Of a stretch of 64,000 bases of DNA, positions 26,567-37,351 are shown one piece after another. The notes under the pieces are model-generated. The model did no database searches. It saw only the letters and a program-made list of their open reading frames with translations, and had not been told where the DNA came from. Every line of letters begins with the position of its first letter. Position 1 is the first letter of the stretch. A program made the position numbers and the translations under genes. The stretch comes from Rhodocyclales bacterium GT-UBC. Lineage in GTDB: Bacteria > Pseudomonadota > Gammaproteobacteria > Burkholderiales > Rhodocyclaceae. The stretch lies in the NCBI GenBank assembly GCA_003583745.1, contig QXPY01000004.1, positions 292,543 to 356,542 on the forward strand, read 5' to 3'.

Positions 26567-29500
26567 ATGAATTCGCCGCGCTACGTCCACCTCCGCCTCC
26601 ATTCCGAATATTCAGTCACCGACGGCATCGTCCGCATCGGCGATGCCGTCAAGCGGGCTGCCGGCGACGGCATGCCGGCCATGGCCCTGACCGACCTGGG
26701 CAACCTGTTCGGTCTGGTCAAGTTCTATTCCGGGGCACGCGGCAAGGGGGTCAAGCCGGTGGCCGGGGTCGATGTCTGGATCACCAACCCGGAGTCGCCC
26801 GAGGATGCCTACCGTTTGCTGTTGCTGGTCCGTAGCCGGGCCGGCTACAAGCAGTTGTGCGAATTGCTGAGCAAGGCCTACCAGGTCGAGGGCCGGCGCG
26901 ACCGGGCCGAGATCCGCCGCGAGTGGTTTGCCGAACTCGGGTGCGATGGTCTGATTGCGCTCTCCGGGGCGCATCTGGGCGATGTCGGCGAGGCCCTGAC
27001 CAACGGTAATTTCGCGCTGGCCGGCGAACGGGCCAAGGCCTGGGAGGCCATCTTCCCCGGCGCCTTCTATCTCGAGGTGCAACGCTACGGCCAGTCGCAG
27101 CAGGAAGCCATCGTCCAGCAGACAGCCGATCTGGCCGGCGAACTCGGTTTGCCGCTGGTCGCGACGCATCCGATCCAGTTCATGAACCGCGACGACTTCC
27201 AGGCGCACGAGGCCCGCGTCTGCATCGCCGAGGGCTATGTGTTGGGCGATACGCGGCGGCCGAAGATCTACACCGAGGAACAGTATTTCAAGACCCAGGC
27301 GGAGATGGTCGAGTTGTTCGCCGACCTGCCGGAAGCGCTGGAAAACACGCTGGAAATCGCCAAGCGCTGCAATATCGAACTGACGCTGGGCAAGAACTTC
27401 CTGCCCAACTTCCCGATCCCGGAAGGCATGACCATCGACGAATTTCTGGTCGATGAAGCGAAGAGAGGTCTGGAGGTTCGTCTCGAACAGCTGTATCCCG
27501 ATCCGGAGGAGCGCCTCAAGCGGCGCCCGGAGTATGACGATCGCCTGGTTTTCGAGTGCAACACCATCGTCCAGATGGGCTTCCCCGGCTACTTCCTGAT
27601 CGTGGCGGACTTCATCAAGTGGGCCAAGGCCAACGGCGTGCCGGTGGGGCCGGGCCGGGGTTCCGGTGCCGGTTCGCTGGTCGCCTACAGTTTGCAGATC
27701 ACCGACCTCGATCCGCTGGCCTATGCCCTGCTGTTCGAGCGCTTCCTGAATCCGGAGCGGGTTTCGATGCCCGACTTCGACGTCGACTTCTGCCAGGATA
27801 ATCGCTGGCGCGTCATCGAATACGTCCGCCAGCACTACGGTGAGGATGCGGTGAGCCAGATCGCCACCTTCGGTACGATGTCCTCGAAGGCGGTGATCCG
27901 CGATGTGGGACGGGTTTTCGGACTGCCCTACTCGATGTGCGACCGGATTTCCAAGCTCATCCCTATCGTCCAGAACAAGCCGGTGTCGCTGGCCGAAGCG
28001 CTGGAGCAGGAGCCGCAGCTCAAGGAAATGATGGAAGGCGACGGCGATGGCGAAACCATCCGCGAGCTGTTCGACCTGGCCGGCCGCCTGGAAGACTTGA
28101 CCCGCAACGTCGGCATGCACGCCGGCGGCGTGCTGATCGCGCCGGGCAAGATCACCGATTTCTGCCCGATCTATCAGGCCACCGGCGCCGATGCCTCGAC
28201 CGTTTCGCAATTCGACAAGGACGATGTCGAGAAGGTCGGGCTGGTCAAATTCGACTTCCTGGGTCTGCGCAACCTGACCATTATCGAGCTGGCGCTGAAA
28301 TACATCGAGCGCATGACTGGCGAGAAACTCGATCTGATGGCGCTCGGTTTCGAGGACCCAGGGGCCTACCAGATCCTGAAGGATGCCAATACGACAGCGA
28401 TCTTCCAGGTTGAATCGGAGGGCATGAAAAAGCTGCTCAAGAAGCTGGCCCCCGACCGTTTCGAAGACATCATCGCTGTGCTGGCGCTCTATCGCCCCGG
28501 TCCGCTCGGTTCCGGCATGGTGGACGACTTCATCCTGCGGAAAAAAGGCCAGCAGGCCATCGATTATTTCCACCCCGACCTGACCGCCTGCCTGGCGCCG
28601 ACCTATGGCGTCATCGTCTATCAGGAGCAGGTCATGCAGATCTCCCAGATCATCGGGGGATATACGCTGGGTGGTGCCGACATGCTGCGCCGGGCGATGG
28701 GCAAGAAAAAGCCCGAGGAAATGGCCAAGCACCGGGAAACCATTGCCGAGGGGGCGCGGAAGAAGGGCTACGATCCGGCGCTGGCGGAACAGCTGTTCGA
28801 CCTGATGACCAAGTTCGCGGAGTATGGCTTCAACAAGTCGCATACCGCCGCCTACGCCGTCGTTACCTATCACACGGCCTGGCTCAAGCGTTACCACTGC
28901 GCGGCCTTCATGGCGGCAACCATGTCGTCCGATATGGACAACACGGATACCGTGAAGATCTTCTACGAGGACACCATCGCCAACAAGGTGAAGGTGCTCG
29001 GTCCGGATGTGAATGCCTCGCAGTACCGTTTCGAGCCGGTCGATCGCGCCACCATCCGCTATGGCCTGGGCGCGGTCAAGGGGACCGGCGAGCAGGCGGT
29101 CAATGAAATCCTGCGGGCGCGAGATGCCGACGGGCCGTTCAAGGACATCTTCGACTTCTGCAAGCGCTGCGACAAGCGGATGGTGAATCGCCGTACCATC
29201 GAGGCCCTGATCCGTGCCGGAGCCTTCGACAGCATTGCTCCGCCGATCGGTTCGGATCATCTCGATACGCCGCCCCAGGCGGATCGCCACAAATTGCTCG
29301 CCACCGTCGGCGTCGCCATGGAGTTTGCCGAGCAGGCCGAGCGCGATGCGATGCAGACCAGCCTGTTCGATATTGCCAGCGTCGCCGAAGAGCATGCGCC
29401 GCAATATGTCTCGGTCAAACCCTGGGATGAAAAGGAAAAGCTGATGCAGGAGAAGACTGCACTCGGTTTCTTCTTCTCCGGCCATCCCTACAACACCTGC

Positions 29501-30052
29501 AAGAAAGAGCTGTCGCGCTTTGTCCGCCGGCCGCTCAACCAGTTGCAGCCGTCCAAGGAACTGACTACGCTGGCCGGCGTGGTGGTTGGGGTGCGGGCCC
29601 AGATGACCCGGCGCGGCAAAATGCTCTTCGTTCAGCTCGACGATGGAACCGGCATGATCGAGGTTTCGGTTTTCAACGAGTTGTACGAGGCCGAGCGTAG
29701 CAAGATCGTCACCGATGAGGTGTTGGTCATCGAAGGCAAGGTCCGCTACGACGAGTTTTCCGGCGGCAATGCCGTGGCGGCAGACAAGTTGATGACGGTG
29801 GGCGAGGCCAGGGCGCGTTTTGCCCGCTTCCTGCTGCTTAAAATGAACGGCGCCTCGGACGCCCGCAAACTCAAATCATTGCTGGCGCCCTTCGCGCCGG
29901 GACCGGCCGCGGTGCGTATTCGTTATCGCAATACCAAGGCCGAGTGCGAGATGATCCTCGGCGACGATTGTCGTGTCCGCCTCGACGATATGTTGCTGGA
30001 GGCGCTGGCCGATTGGCTGGCGCCCGAAAATGTCGAGATCGTCTATCAATGA
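26567..30052 (+). CDS. dnaE: DNA polymerase III alpha subunit
   Basis: Replicative polymerase catalytic subunit, 1161 residues (usual length). The PHP domain is at the N-terminus (YVHLRLHSEYSVTDGI; ALTDLGNLFG). The polymerase active site includes VPVGPGRGSGAGSLVAY and MPDFDVDFCQDNR, with catalytic Asp403 and Asp405 matching E. coli D401 and D403. The helix-hairpin region and OB domain follow (TLAGVVVGVRAQMTRRGKM, about 1005-1025), then the tau-binding C-terminus. The ATG has no visible RBS and sits seven bases after a TAAAAT element. The stop overlaps the ATG of wbuC (ATGA). Confidence 0.97.
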   Translation: MNSPRYVHLRLHSEYSVTDGIVRIGDAVKRAAGDGMPAMALTDLGNLFGLVKFYSGARGKGVKPVAGVDVWITNPESPEDAYRLLLLVRSRAGYKQLCELLSKAYQVEGRRDRAEIRREWFAELGCDGLIALSGAHLGDVGEALTNGNFALAGERAKAWEAIFPGAFYLEVQRYGQSQQEAIVQQTADLAGELGLPLVATHPIQFMNRDDFQAHEARVCIAEGYVLGDTRRPKIYTEEQYFKTQAEMVELFADLPEALENTLEIAKRCNIELTLGKNFLPNFPIPEGMTIDEFLVDEAKRGLEVRLEQLYPDPEERLKRRPEYDDRLVFECNTIVQMGFPGYFLIVADFIKWAKANGVPVGPGRGSGAGSLVAYSLQITDLDPLAYALLFERFLNPERVSMPDFDVDFCQDNRWRVIEYVRQHYGEDAVSQIATFGTMSSKAVIRDVGRVFGLPYSMCDRISKLIPIVQNKPVSLAEALEQEPQLKEMMEGDGDGETIRELFDLAGRLEDLTRNVGMHAGGVLIAPGKITDFCPIYQATGADASTVSQFDKDDVEKVGLVKFDFLGLRNLTIIELALKYIERMTGEKLDLMALGFEDPGAYQILKDANTTAIFQVESEGMKKLLKKLAPDRFEDIIAVLALYRPGPLGSGMVDDFILRKKGQQAIDYFHPDLTACLAPTYGVIVYQEQVMQISQIIGGYTLGGADMLRRAMGKKKPEEMAKHRETIAEGARKKGYDPALAEQLFDLMTKFAEYGFNKSHTAAYAVVTYHTAWLKRYHCAAFMAATMSSDMDNTDTVKIFYEDTIANKVKVLGPDVNASQYRFEPVDRATIRYGLGAVKGTGEQAVNEILRARDADGPFKDIFDFCKRCDKRMVNRRTIEALIRAGAFDSIAPPIGSDHLDTPPQADRHKLLATVGVAMEFAEQAERDAMQTSLFDIASVAEEHAPQYVSVKPWDEKEKLMQEKTALGFFFSGHPYNTCKKELSRFVRRPLNQLQPSKELTTLAGVVVGVRAQMTRRGKMLFVQLDDGTGMIEVSVFNELYEAERSKIVTDEVLVIEGKVRYDEFSGGNAVAADKLMTVGEARARFARFLLLKMNGASDARKLKSLLAPFAPGPAAVRIRYRNTKAECEMILGDDCRVRLDDMLLEALADWLAPENVEIVYQ

Positions 30053-30498
30053 TCCAGCTTATCGACCAAGCCATGTGTCTGGCACTGAGCGAATCGGCGC
30101 GGCAACTGCCACGGCGGCGGACCAATCGCAATTTTCATTCGGATAACGCTGCTCCGGCGCATCGTTTGCTGGTGGCGATCGAGCCGGATTCCTATGTCGT
30201 GCCGCATTGCCACGCCGATGCCGGTAAGGCGGAAAGCCTGCTCTGTCTGCGCGGCCGCTTGGGGGTGGTCCTCTTCTCGCCAGCCGGAGAGGTCGAACGC
30301 TGTATTTCCCTGGCTGCCGGTGGCGAGGTGATGGGTATCGATATTCCACCCGGGGTTTATCACAGCGTCGTCGCACTGTGCAGCGATACGGTCTTTTTCG
30401 AAGCCAAGGCTGGTCCCTATGTGCCGCTCGCCGAGCACGAGAAGCCGGCTTGGGCGCCGTCCGAGGGGGCACCCGAAGCCGACGCCTTCCGGGAACGG

Positions 30499-30519
<21 letters not shown>
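30049..30519 (+). CDS. wbuC: WbuC-family cupin metalloprotein
   Basis: 156 residues from the ATG that overlaps the dnaE stop (ATGA); a frame reaching back to 29944 lies inside dnaE and is not used. Single cupin with putative metal ligands in [22 protein letters not shown] and a late His in GVYHSVVAL, and the WbuC N-terminal segment [26 protein letters not shown]. WbuC proteins are often found near polysaccharide gene clusters; the reaction is unknown. Here it is translationally coupled to dnaE. Its end overlaps the convergent hybrid kinase gene by 21 bases. Confidence 0.87.
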
Positions 30520-32640
<2,121 letters not shown>

Positions 32641-32757
32641 GGCCGGACCGGCGGGTAGTGGAATTTGAGGCGGGGCATGGATGCGACTCCATTTGAAGCC
32701 CATCGAATGGGCGGCCCCTTAATTTACCTCAACGGGATATTATGCGGATGGATTATT

Positions 32758-34275
32758 TCAGAGAACCAGATCCGTCTTGAAGCCGATGCGGACGGCTCCC
32801 CAATGGCGGCCATTGATGGTGATCGGCATCGACAAGTCGTTGAGGATCTCGCCGGTGTCCCGAACGTAGGTCTGAAAAAGCGAGGGCTTCTGGTTCCTGG
32901 CCAGCTTGATGCCGACCGGATCGTTGAAGATGCGCTTGTGGCGGCATTTGAGCAAATCGACTTCGGGGTCGCCGCTTGGCGCATTGGAAAAAACGCCGTT
33001 GTGCGCCGGTGCATAGCCGTTGTTATCGACTGCCAGGGAATAGGTCAGGCCGGGCAGTTGGCGCAGCATTTCATCGTAGAGCCGGGTCAACTCGCTGTCG
33101 CACTGGCTGTCGTAGGCGGTGGTATAGCGCTTGGGATTGGAACCCGGAATGTCCTTGTACGCCTGGTCGAATACATTGGCGCCGCGGTCGGCCAGCTTGC
33201 GCAGGATTTCGGTAACCTGATTGCGGAAATCGGTACATTTGTCGTGCAGGGTATCGAAGATACTGTTGCCGGTGCGAAAGTCGGCGAGCGTGCATTGCAG
33301 GTCTTCGGTCGATTCGCGCAAGGTTTTGGCCGAGTCCAGGCACTGTTTCATGCGGCCGGAAATATCGATCGAGTGATTGCGGATTTCCTCGACTTCGCGA
33401 TGGATTTCCTGATTGCTTTCGCGCAGGTTGTAGATGGCGCTCGATATGGTGGCCAATTGTTCCGTGGTGCGCTTGAAATCGCCGACCATGGTCCCGAGGT
33501 CGGAAGCCGAGGTTTCGATATACTCGTTGGCCTTGGTGACTTCGCCGACGATGGTCTGCGTCTTGGCCGAGGTGTCGGAGACCAGGTCGATCATCGACTG
33601 CGTGTTCTGGCCGATCACCTGAGTGGCCGTTTTCACTTTCTCTGCCAGTTTTCGTACTTCGTCGGCAACGACGGCGAAACCGCGCCCGGCTTCGCCGGCA
33701 CGGGCAGCCTCGATCGCGGCGTTCAAGGCAAGCAGGTTGGTTTGATCGGAAATATCGTTGATGAGCGAGACGATCTCGTTGATTTTCATCGAGCTGGTGT
33801 GTAGCTCGGAGACCGTCGAGGAGAAATGCTCGATGTGTTCGTTGGTCGAACGCATGGTGGTGGCCACCGTTTCCATCTGGGCCAGCGAACGTTGGGCCAA
33901 TTCGAGATTGTTCTGCGTGGATGACTGGATGGCATCCGAATTGGTGGCGACTTCGCCAACTGCGAGATTGACCCGGTTGCTGGAGTCGAACACCGCGCTG
34001 GCCAAGGTCTCCTGTCGGCGCACGGCTTGATCGGTCAATTGCACGAGGTGGTTCATCCGTGCCGCATCGGCTGCAATGCTGACGCTGCGCTCACGCGCAT
34101 GCGAGATCAGGTCGCGAAACCGACTGAAAAAACGATTCAGGTTGGCGGAGATGCGTCCGCCAGTATCGTTGCCCGCTGTGCCGATGGTTGCCGAGAGATC
34201 GGCACGGCCTTCAGCGATGGCGGCGATGTCACGGTCGATTTTGTCGAGCGTCGTGGCTTTCCCAAAAAATCCCAT
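32758..34275 (-). CDS. Cytoplasmic methyl-accepting chemotaxis protein
   Basis: 505 residues with no membrane segment. The MCP signalling domain has its conserved hairpin tip [42 protein letters not shown] (about 155-200). The sensor is C-terminal (about 370-505): [40 protein letters not shown] and [16 protein letters not shown], a Cache/PAS-like domain common in soluble receptors of proteobacteria. It would signal to CheA inside the cell in response to metabolic or redox state. The only che-type neighbour is the HTH-receiver gene. The RBS is AGGAGAC, upstream of ATG 34275. Confidence 0.9.
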   Translation of the reverse strand: MGFFGKATTLDKIDRDIAAIAEGRADLSATIGTAGNDTGGRISANLNRFFSRFRDLISHARERSVSIAADAARMNHLVQLTDQAVRRQETLASAVFDSSNRVNLAVGEVATNSDAIQSSTQNNLELAQRSLAQMETVATTMRSTNEHIEHFSSTVSELHTSSMKINEIVSLINDISDQTNLLALNAAIEAARAGEAGRGFAVVADEVRKLAEKVKTATQVIGQNTQSMIDLVSDTSAKTQTIVGEVTKANEYIETSASDLGTMVGDFKRTTEQLATISSAIYNLRESNQEIHREVEEIRNHSIDISGRMKQCLDSAKTLRESTEDLQCTLADFRTGNSIFDTLHDKCTDFRNQVTEILRKLADRGANVFDQAYKDIPGSNPKRYTTAYDSQCDSELTRLYDEMLRQLPGLTYSLAVDNNGYAPAHNGVFSNAPSGDPEVDLLKCRHKRIFNDPVGIKLARNQKPSLFQTYVRDTGEILNDLSMPITINGRHWGAVRIGFKTDLVL

Positions 34276-34326
34276 GCAATGTCTCCTGCTCTTGTCAGTT
34301 ATGTTTTACCGTGATGGGGCGGTAGG

Positions 34327-34354
34327 GCGCGGCAAATAATACGCTTTGCCGCGC
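34327..34354. repeat. 10-base perfect stem between receiver and chemoreceptor genes
   Basis: GCGCGGCAAA and TTTGCCGCGC with an eight-base loop. It lies in the 133-base spacer between the stop of the HTH-receiver gene and the start of the chemoreceptor gene. No T-run follows on the minus strand, so it may be a processing or attenuation structure rather than a simple terminator. Confidence 0.5.
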
Positions 34355-34408
34355 TGCTTGTACTGTTGGGGACTCCTGTTATGTCGTTTCGAAGGTCGCG
34401 ATGCCGAT

Positions 34409-34999
34409 TCAGCGAAGGGGGCGCTGACGGGCCGAAAGGCGGCCCAGCAGAAAGCCCTTGATCTCGTGAAAGGGAATCGGCTTCGGGAAGACCGTGATAT
34501 CGGCCGGCAGGCCATGCTGGTCGATTTCTGCCTTTTCGATCGCGCTGACCACGATGATGTCCATTCTGGCCAAATCCGGATTCGCCCGCAGATGACGGAT
34601 CATTTCGAAGCCATCCATGCCTGGCATCATCAGGTCGGCGATCAGGATATCGGGGATCGACTGGCCGACTTGCAGCAGGCCTTCGAAGCCGTTGTTGACG
34701 ATGCGCAACTTGATCGGCAGGTTCCACAGTTCAATGGTGGCGCGATACAGCGCTTGCAGGGTTTTGTCATCTTCGGCAATCAGGATGTCAAGCTGGTTGC
34801 TGGGCTCTTGAGCGCTGGGGGTCAAATTGCGGCGACGGGCAAGCATGGCGTCGACGGAGGCCGCAGGAATCCGCCGATGGCCGCCGGCGGTCTTCCACGC
34901 TTCGAGGGCGCCACTTTCAACCATGTTCTGAACCGTGCCCAAAGAAACACCCAGGCGCAAGGCGGCCTGACGGGTGCTCAGGAATTCGGTGTCTGCCAT
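34409..34999 (-). CDS. Excisionase-type HTH fused to a receiver domain
   Basis: 196 residues. Residues 6-55 form a MerR/excisionase-like winged helix (FLSTRQAALRLGVSLGTVQNMVESGALEAWKTAGGHRRIP). After a linker comes a receiver domain: DILIAEDD (acidic pocket), ILIADLMMPGMDG (phosphoacceptor Asp), VVSAIEK and FPKPIP (Lys). This order, DNA-binding domain first and receiver last, is the reverse of most response regulators. It lies upstream of the chemoreceptor gene on the same strand (133-base gap). The target DNA is unknown; the chemoreceptor gene is a candidate. Confidence 0.88.
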   Translation of the reverse strand: MADTEFLSTRQAALRLGVSLGTVQNMVESGALEAWKTAGGHRRIPAASVDAMLARRRNLTPSAQEPSNQLDILIAEDDKTLQALYRATIELWNLPIKLRIVNNGFEGLLQVGQSIPDILIADLMMPGMDGFEMIRHLRANPDLARMDIIVVSAIEKAEIDQHGLPADITVFPKPIPFHEIKGFLLGRLSARQRPLR

Positions 35000-35064
35000 T
35001 TTGATTTCCAGAATTACAAAAATGCCAAATTCTAGCCGCTTCTGAAAAATTTTGACAGAACAAG

Positions 35065-35096
35065 AAAAAACCCCGTCTGCCGAGCGGCGGACGGGG
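35065..35096 (-). terminator. Rho-independent terminator of the peroxiredoxin gene
   Basis: On the minus strand CCCCGTCCGCCG and CGGCAGACGGGG form a 12-base stem with one G-U pair, followed by six T residues, about 40 bases after the stop. Confidence 0.85.
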
Positions 35097-35135
35097 TTGG
35101 CAGCGTTTGGGCCGAATGGCCCGAAACCTTGGTGT

Positions 35136-35735
35136 TTACAGCTTCTTGGCGTTCTTGGCGAGGTAGGCGGCGACGCCTTCGGTGGTCGCGGTCATGCCGG
35201 GCTTGCCCTTGTTCCAGCCGGCCGGGCAGACTTCGCCGTGTTCTTCGAAGAACTGCAGGGCATCGACCATGCGCAGCATTTCGTCGATATTGCGGCCGAG
35301 CGGCAGCATGTTGACGACCTGATGCATGACGACGCCGTTCTTGTCGATCAGGAAGGAGCCGCGCAGCGCGACACCGGCTTCGGCGAGTTCGACGTCGTAG
35401 GCGCGGCAGATTTCGTGCTTGACGTCGGCCACCAGCGGATAGCCGACCTGGCCGATACCGCCGTCCTTGATTGCGGTGTTCTTCCAAGCCAGGTGGGTGA
35501 ACTGGGAGTCGATCGAAACGCCGATGACTTCGACGCCACGCTGCTTGAACTCATCCAGGCGATGATCGAAGGCGATCAGTTCGGACGGGCAGACGAAGGT
35601 GAAGTCGAGCGGGTAGAAAAACAGGACAACCGGCTTGCCTTTGAAATCGGAGAGTTTCAGGTCCTTGATTTCGTTGTTGCCATAGACTGCGGTGGCGGTG
35701 AAATCCGGGGCTTGCTTGCCGACGAGAACGGCCAT
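35136..35735 (-). CDS. Typical 2-Cys peroxiredoxin (AhpC/Prx1 type)
   Basis: 199 residues. Thiol peroxidase that reduces H2O2, organic peroxides and peroxynitrite in the cytoplasm. Peroxidatic Cys49 lies in DFTFVCPSE, resolving Cys170 in GEVCPAGW, and the YF-type C-terminal tail is replaced by KNAKKL. GGIG (92-95) resembles the GGLG motif of redox-sensitive peroxiredoxins. The RBS is AAGGAGATCACC before the ATG. A near-consensus promoter is upstream at 35809-35781 and a terminator downstream, so it is monocistronic. No ahpF is adjacent, so thioredoxin or another reductase probably recycles it. Confidence 0.95.
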   Translation of the reverse strand: MAVLVGKQAPDFTATAVYGNNEIKDLKLSDFKGKPVVLFFYPLDFTFVCPSELIAFDHRLDEFKQRGVEVIGVSIDSQFTHLAWKNTAIKDGGIGQVGYPLVADVKHEICRAYDVELAEAGVALRGSFLIDKNGVVMHQVVNMLPLGRNIDEMLRMVDALQFFEEHGEVCPAGWNKGKPGMTATTEGVAAYLAKNAKKL

Positions 35736-35780
35736 GGTGATCTCCTTATGATGATTTGATCTGGGGTTGGGGAAACAATC

Positions 35781-35809
35781 AATTTAGCGAAGCGTCCCAT
35801 GCCTGTCAA
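35781..35809 (-). promoter_or_regulatory. Sigma-70 promoter of the peroxiredoxin gene
   Basis: Minus strand: TTGACA (35809-35804), 17-base spacer, TAAATT (35786-35781). A perfect -35 and near-consensus -10, 46 bases upstream of the ATG, suggest strong expression. Confidence 0.75.
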
Positions 35810-35869
35810 ACAAAGCCCCCTTGTCAGGGAGGCCTTTCTCGCTGGCATAATTACCGTATGAAAATAATG

Positions 35870-35886
35870 ACGGTTACACAAACCGT
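35870..35886. promoter_or_regulatory. Inverted repeat upstream of the DabA/antiporter operon
   Basis: ACGGTT-ACACA-AACCGT, a perfect 6+5+6 dyad, 15 bases before the GTG of the first operon gene. A weak promoter (TTGTCA at 35821-35826 and CATAAT at 35846-35851, 19-base spacer) lies just upstream, so the dyad would fall at or after the transcription start and could be an operator. Confidence 0.5.
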
Positions 35887-35901
35887 GAGAGGGGTGGGGG
35901 C

Positions 35902-37347
35902 GTGCTGAAGACATTGGTCTTCCTGCCGGTTCTGGGGGCGGCGGCGGTTGCCGTGCTGCCGGCTCGACGTGGACTGCCGCTATGGCAGATGGCCATGTTT
36001 TTCGCATTGGCGGCGCTCGCCTATTCGCTCTGGCTGGCCGGGCAGTTCGAGGCCGGTGGCCCAGCGATCCAGATGTTCGAGAGCAAGGCCTGGAACGTCC
36101 GGCTCGGCTCCTATTTCGCCCTGGGGGTCGATGGCATCTCGCTGGCCATGGTGCTGCTTACCGCCTTGCTGTCCTTGATCGCCATCCTGGTCTCGCGCCG
36201 CATGGAGGCGGGGGCCCGTCTTTATTTCACCCTCGTTCTGCTGCTCGAGTCGGCGATGTTCGGAGTGTTTACGGCACGCGACTGGTCGTTGTTCTACGTG
36301 TTCTGGGAAGCCACGCTGCTGCCGCTGTTCTTCCTGATCGACCGCCTGGGCGGCGCCAACCGGCAACGGGCGGCCTTGAACTTTTTCCTCTATACGCTGG
36401 GCGGCTCTGTCTTCATGCTGGTGGCGCTGCTCTTCCTTTATGACGCCGCACCCGGCCACAGTTTCGCCATGAGCGACATGGCCGAAGGCGGGCGCAGCCT
36501 GCCGCTCAACACCCAGCTGCTGATCTTCGCCGGCCTGTTCATCGGTTTCGGCGTCAAGATGCCGGTCTTCCCGCTGCATGGCTGGCTGCCGCTGGCCCAT
36601 GTCGAGGCGCCCAGCCCGGTTTCCATCCTGCTCTCCGGTGTGCTGCTCAAGATGGGCGCCTACGGCCTGATCCGGGCGACCGAGACGCTGCCGGCGGCAC
36701 TCCTGGCGACCCAGGACTGGTTGGCCTTGTTGGCCGGCGTCAGCCTGCTCTACGGCGCGATCCTGGCCTGGCGGCAGCAGGACCTGAAGGCGATGGTGGC
36801 CTATTCGTCGATCTCGCACATGGGCGTCGTGTTGCTCGGCATTGCGACGCTGAACGTCACCGGCCTGAGCGGCGCGGTAATGCAGATGGTGGCGCATGGC
36901 CTGACCGCCGGCATGCTCTTCCTGCTGGTCGGGCTGCTCTACCAGCGGACGCATAGCCGCGATCTGGCCGACTACGGTTCGCTGCTTGGCCGGGCGCCGC
37001 GTTTCGCCTTCTTCGTCGCTTTCGCCTTGCTCGCCGCTATCGGCCTGCCGGGCAGCGCCGGCTTCATCGCCGAATTGCATGTGCTGGTCGGTGCCTTTCC
37101 GCACTGGGGCGGCTGGGCCTTGTGCCTGGGGTTGGCGATGCTGATCGGCGCCGCCTACAGCCTGCGCGTCAGCGGTCGCCTGTGTCTGCCGGGGCCGACC
37201 ATGGAACTGGCCGACATGACGCGCACCGAAAGTAGCGCCGCCGCCTTGCTGGCCGCGGCCATCCTCGTCCTCGGCGTCTGGCCGGCCCCCTTGCTCGATC
37301 TCGTCGCCGGCAGCATCGCGACGCTCGGCCAGCTTTTCCCGCACTAA
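35902..37347 (+). CDS. NuoM-like proton-channel subunit, first gene of DabA operon
   Basis: 481 residues, about fourteen membrane helices, Mrp/Nuo antiporter-like family. Conserved channel residues are present: Glu136 (YVFWEATLLPLFF), Lys219 (FGVKMPVFPLHGWLP) and Lys250 (GVLLKMGAYGLIR), as in NuoM. Start is the GTG at 35902, after a purine-rich GAGAGGGGTGGGGG. No peripheral complex I genes (nuoB-G, I) are near, so this is not respiratory complex I. It precedes the DabA gene by four bases and probably forms part of a membrane complex that couples an ion gradient to DabA. Confidence 0.92.
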   Translation: MLKTLVFLPVLGAAAVAVLPARRGLPLWQMAMFFALAALAYSLWLAGQFEAGGPAIQMFESKAWNVRLGSYFALGVDGISLAMVLLTALLSLIAILVSRRMEAGARLYFTLVLLLESAMFGVFTARDWSLFYVFWEATLLPLFFLIDRLGGANRQRAALNFFLYTLGGSVFMLVALLFLYDAAPGHSFAMSDMAEGGRSLPLNTQLLIFAGLFIGFGVKMPVFPLHGWLPLAHVEAPSPVSILLSGVLLKMGAYGLIRATETLPAALLATQDWLALLAGVSLLYGAILAWRQQDLKAMVAYSSISHMGVVLLGIATLNVTGLSGAVMQMVAHGLTAGMLFLLVGLLYQRTHSRDLADYGSLLGRAPRFAFFVAFALLAAIGLPGSAGFIAELHVLVGAFPHWGGWALCLGLAMLIGAAYSLRVSGRLCLPGPTMELADMTRTESSAAALLAAAILVLGVWPAPLLDLVAGSIATLGQLFPH

Positions 37348-37351
37348 GCGT

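Noticed and set aside
26612..29485. A 957-codon open frame antisense to dnaE
   Set aside because: dnaE is unmistakable on the other strand. Long antisense frames arise from third-position GC bias, and the translated product is low in family-like motifs.
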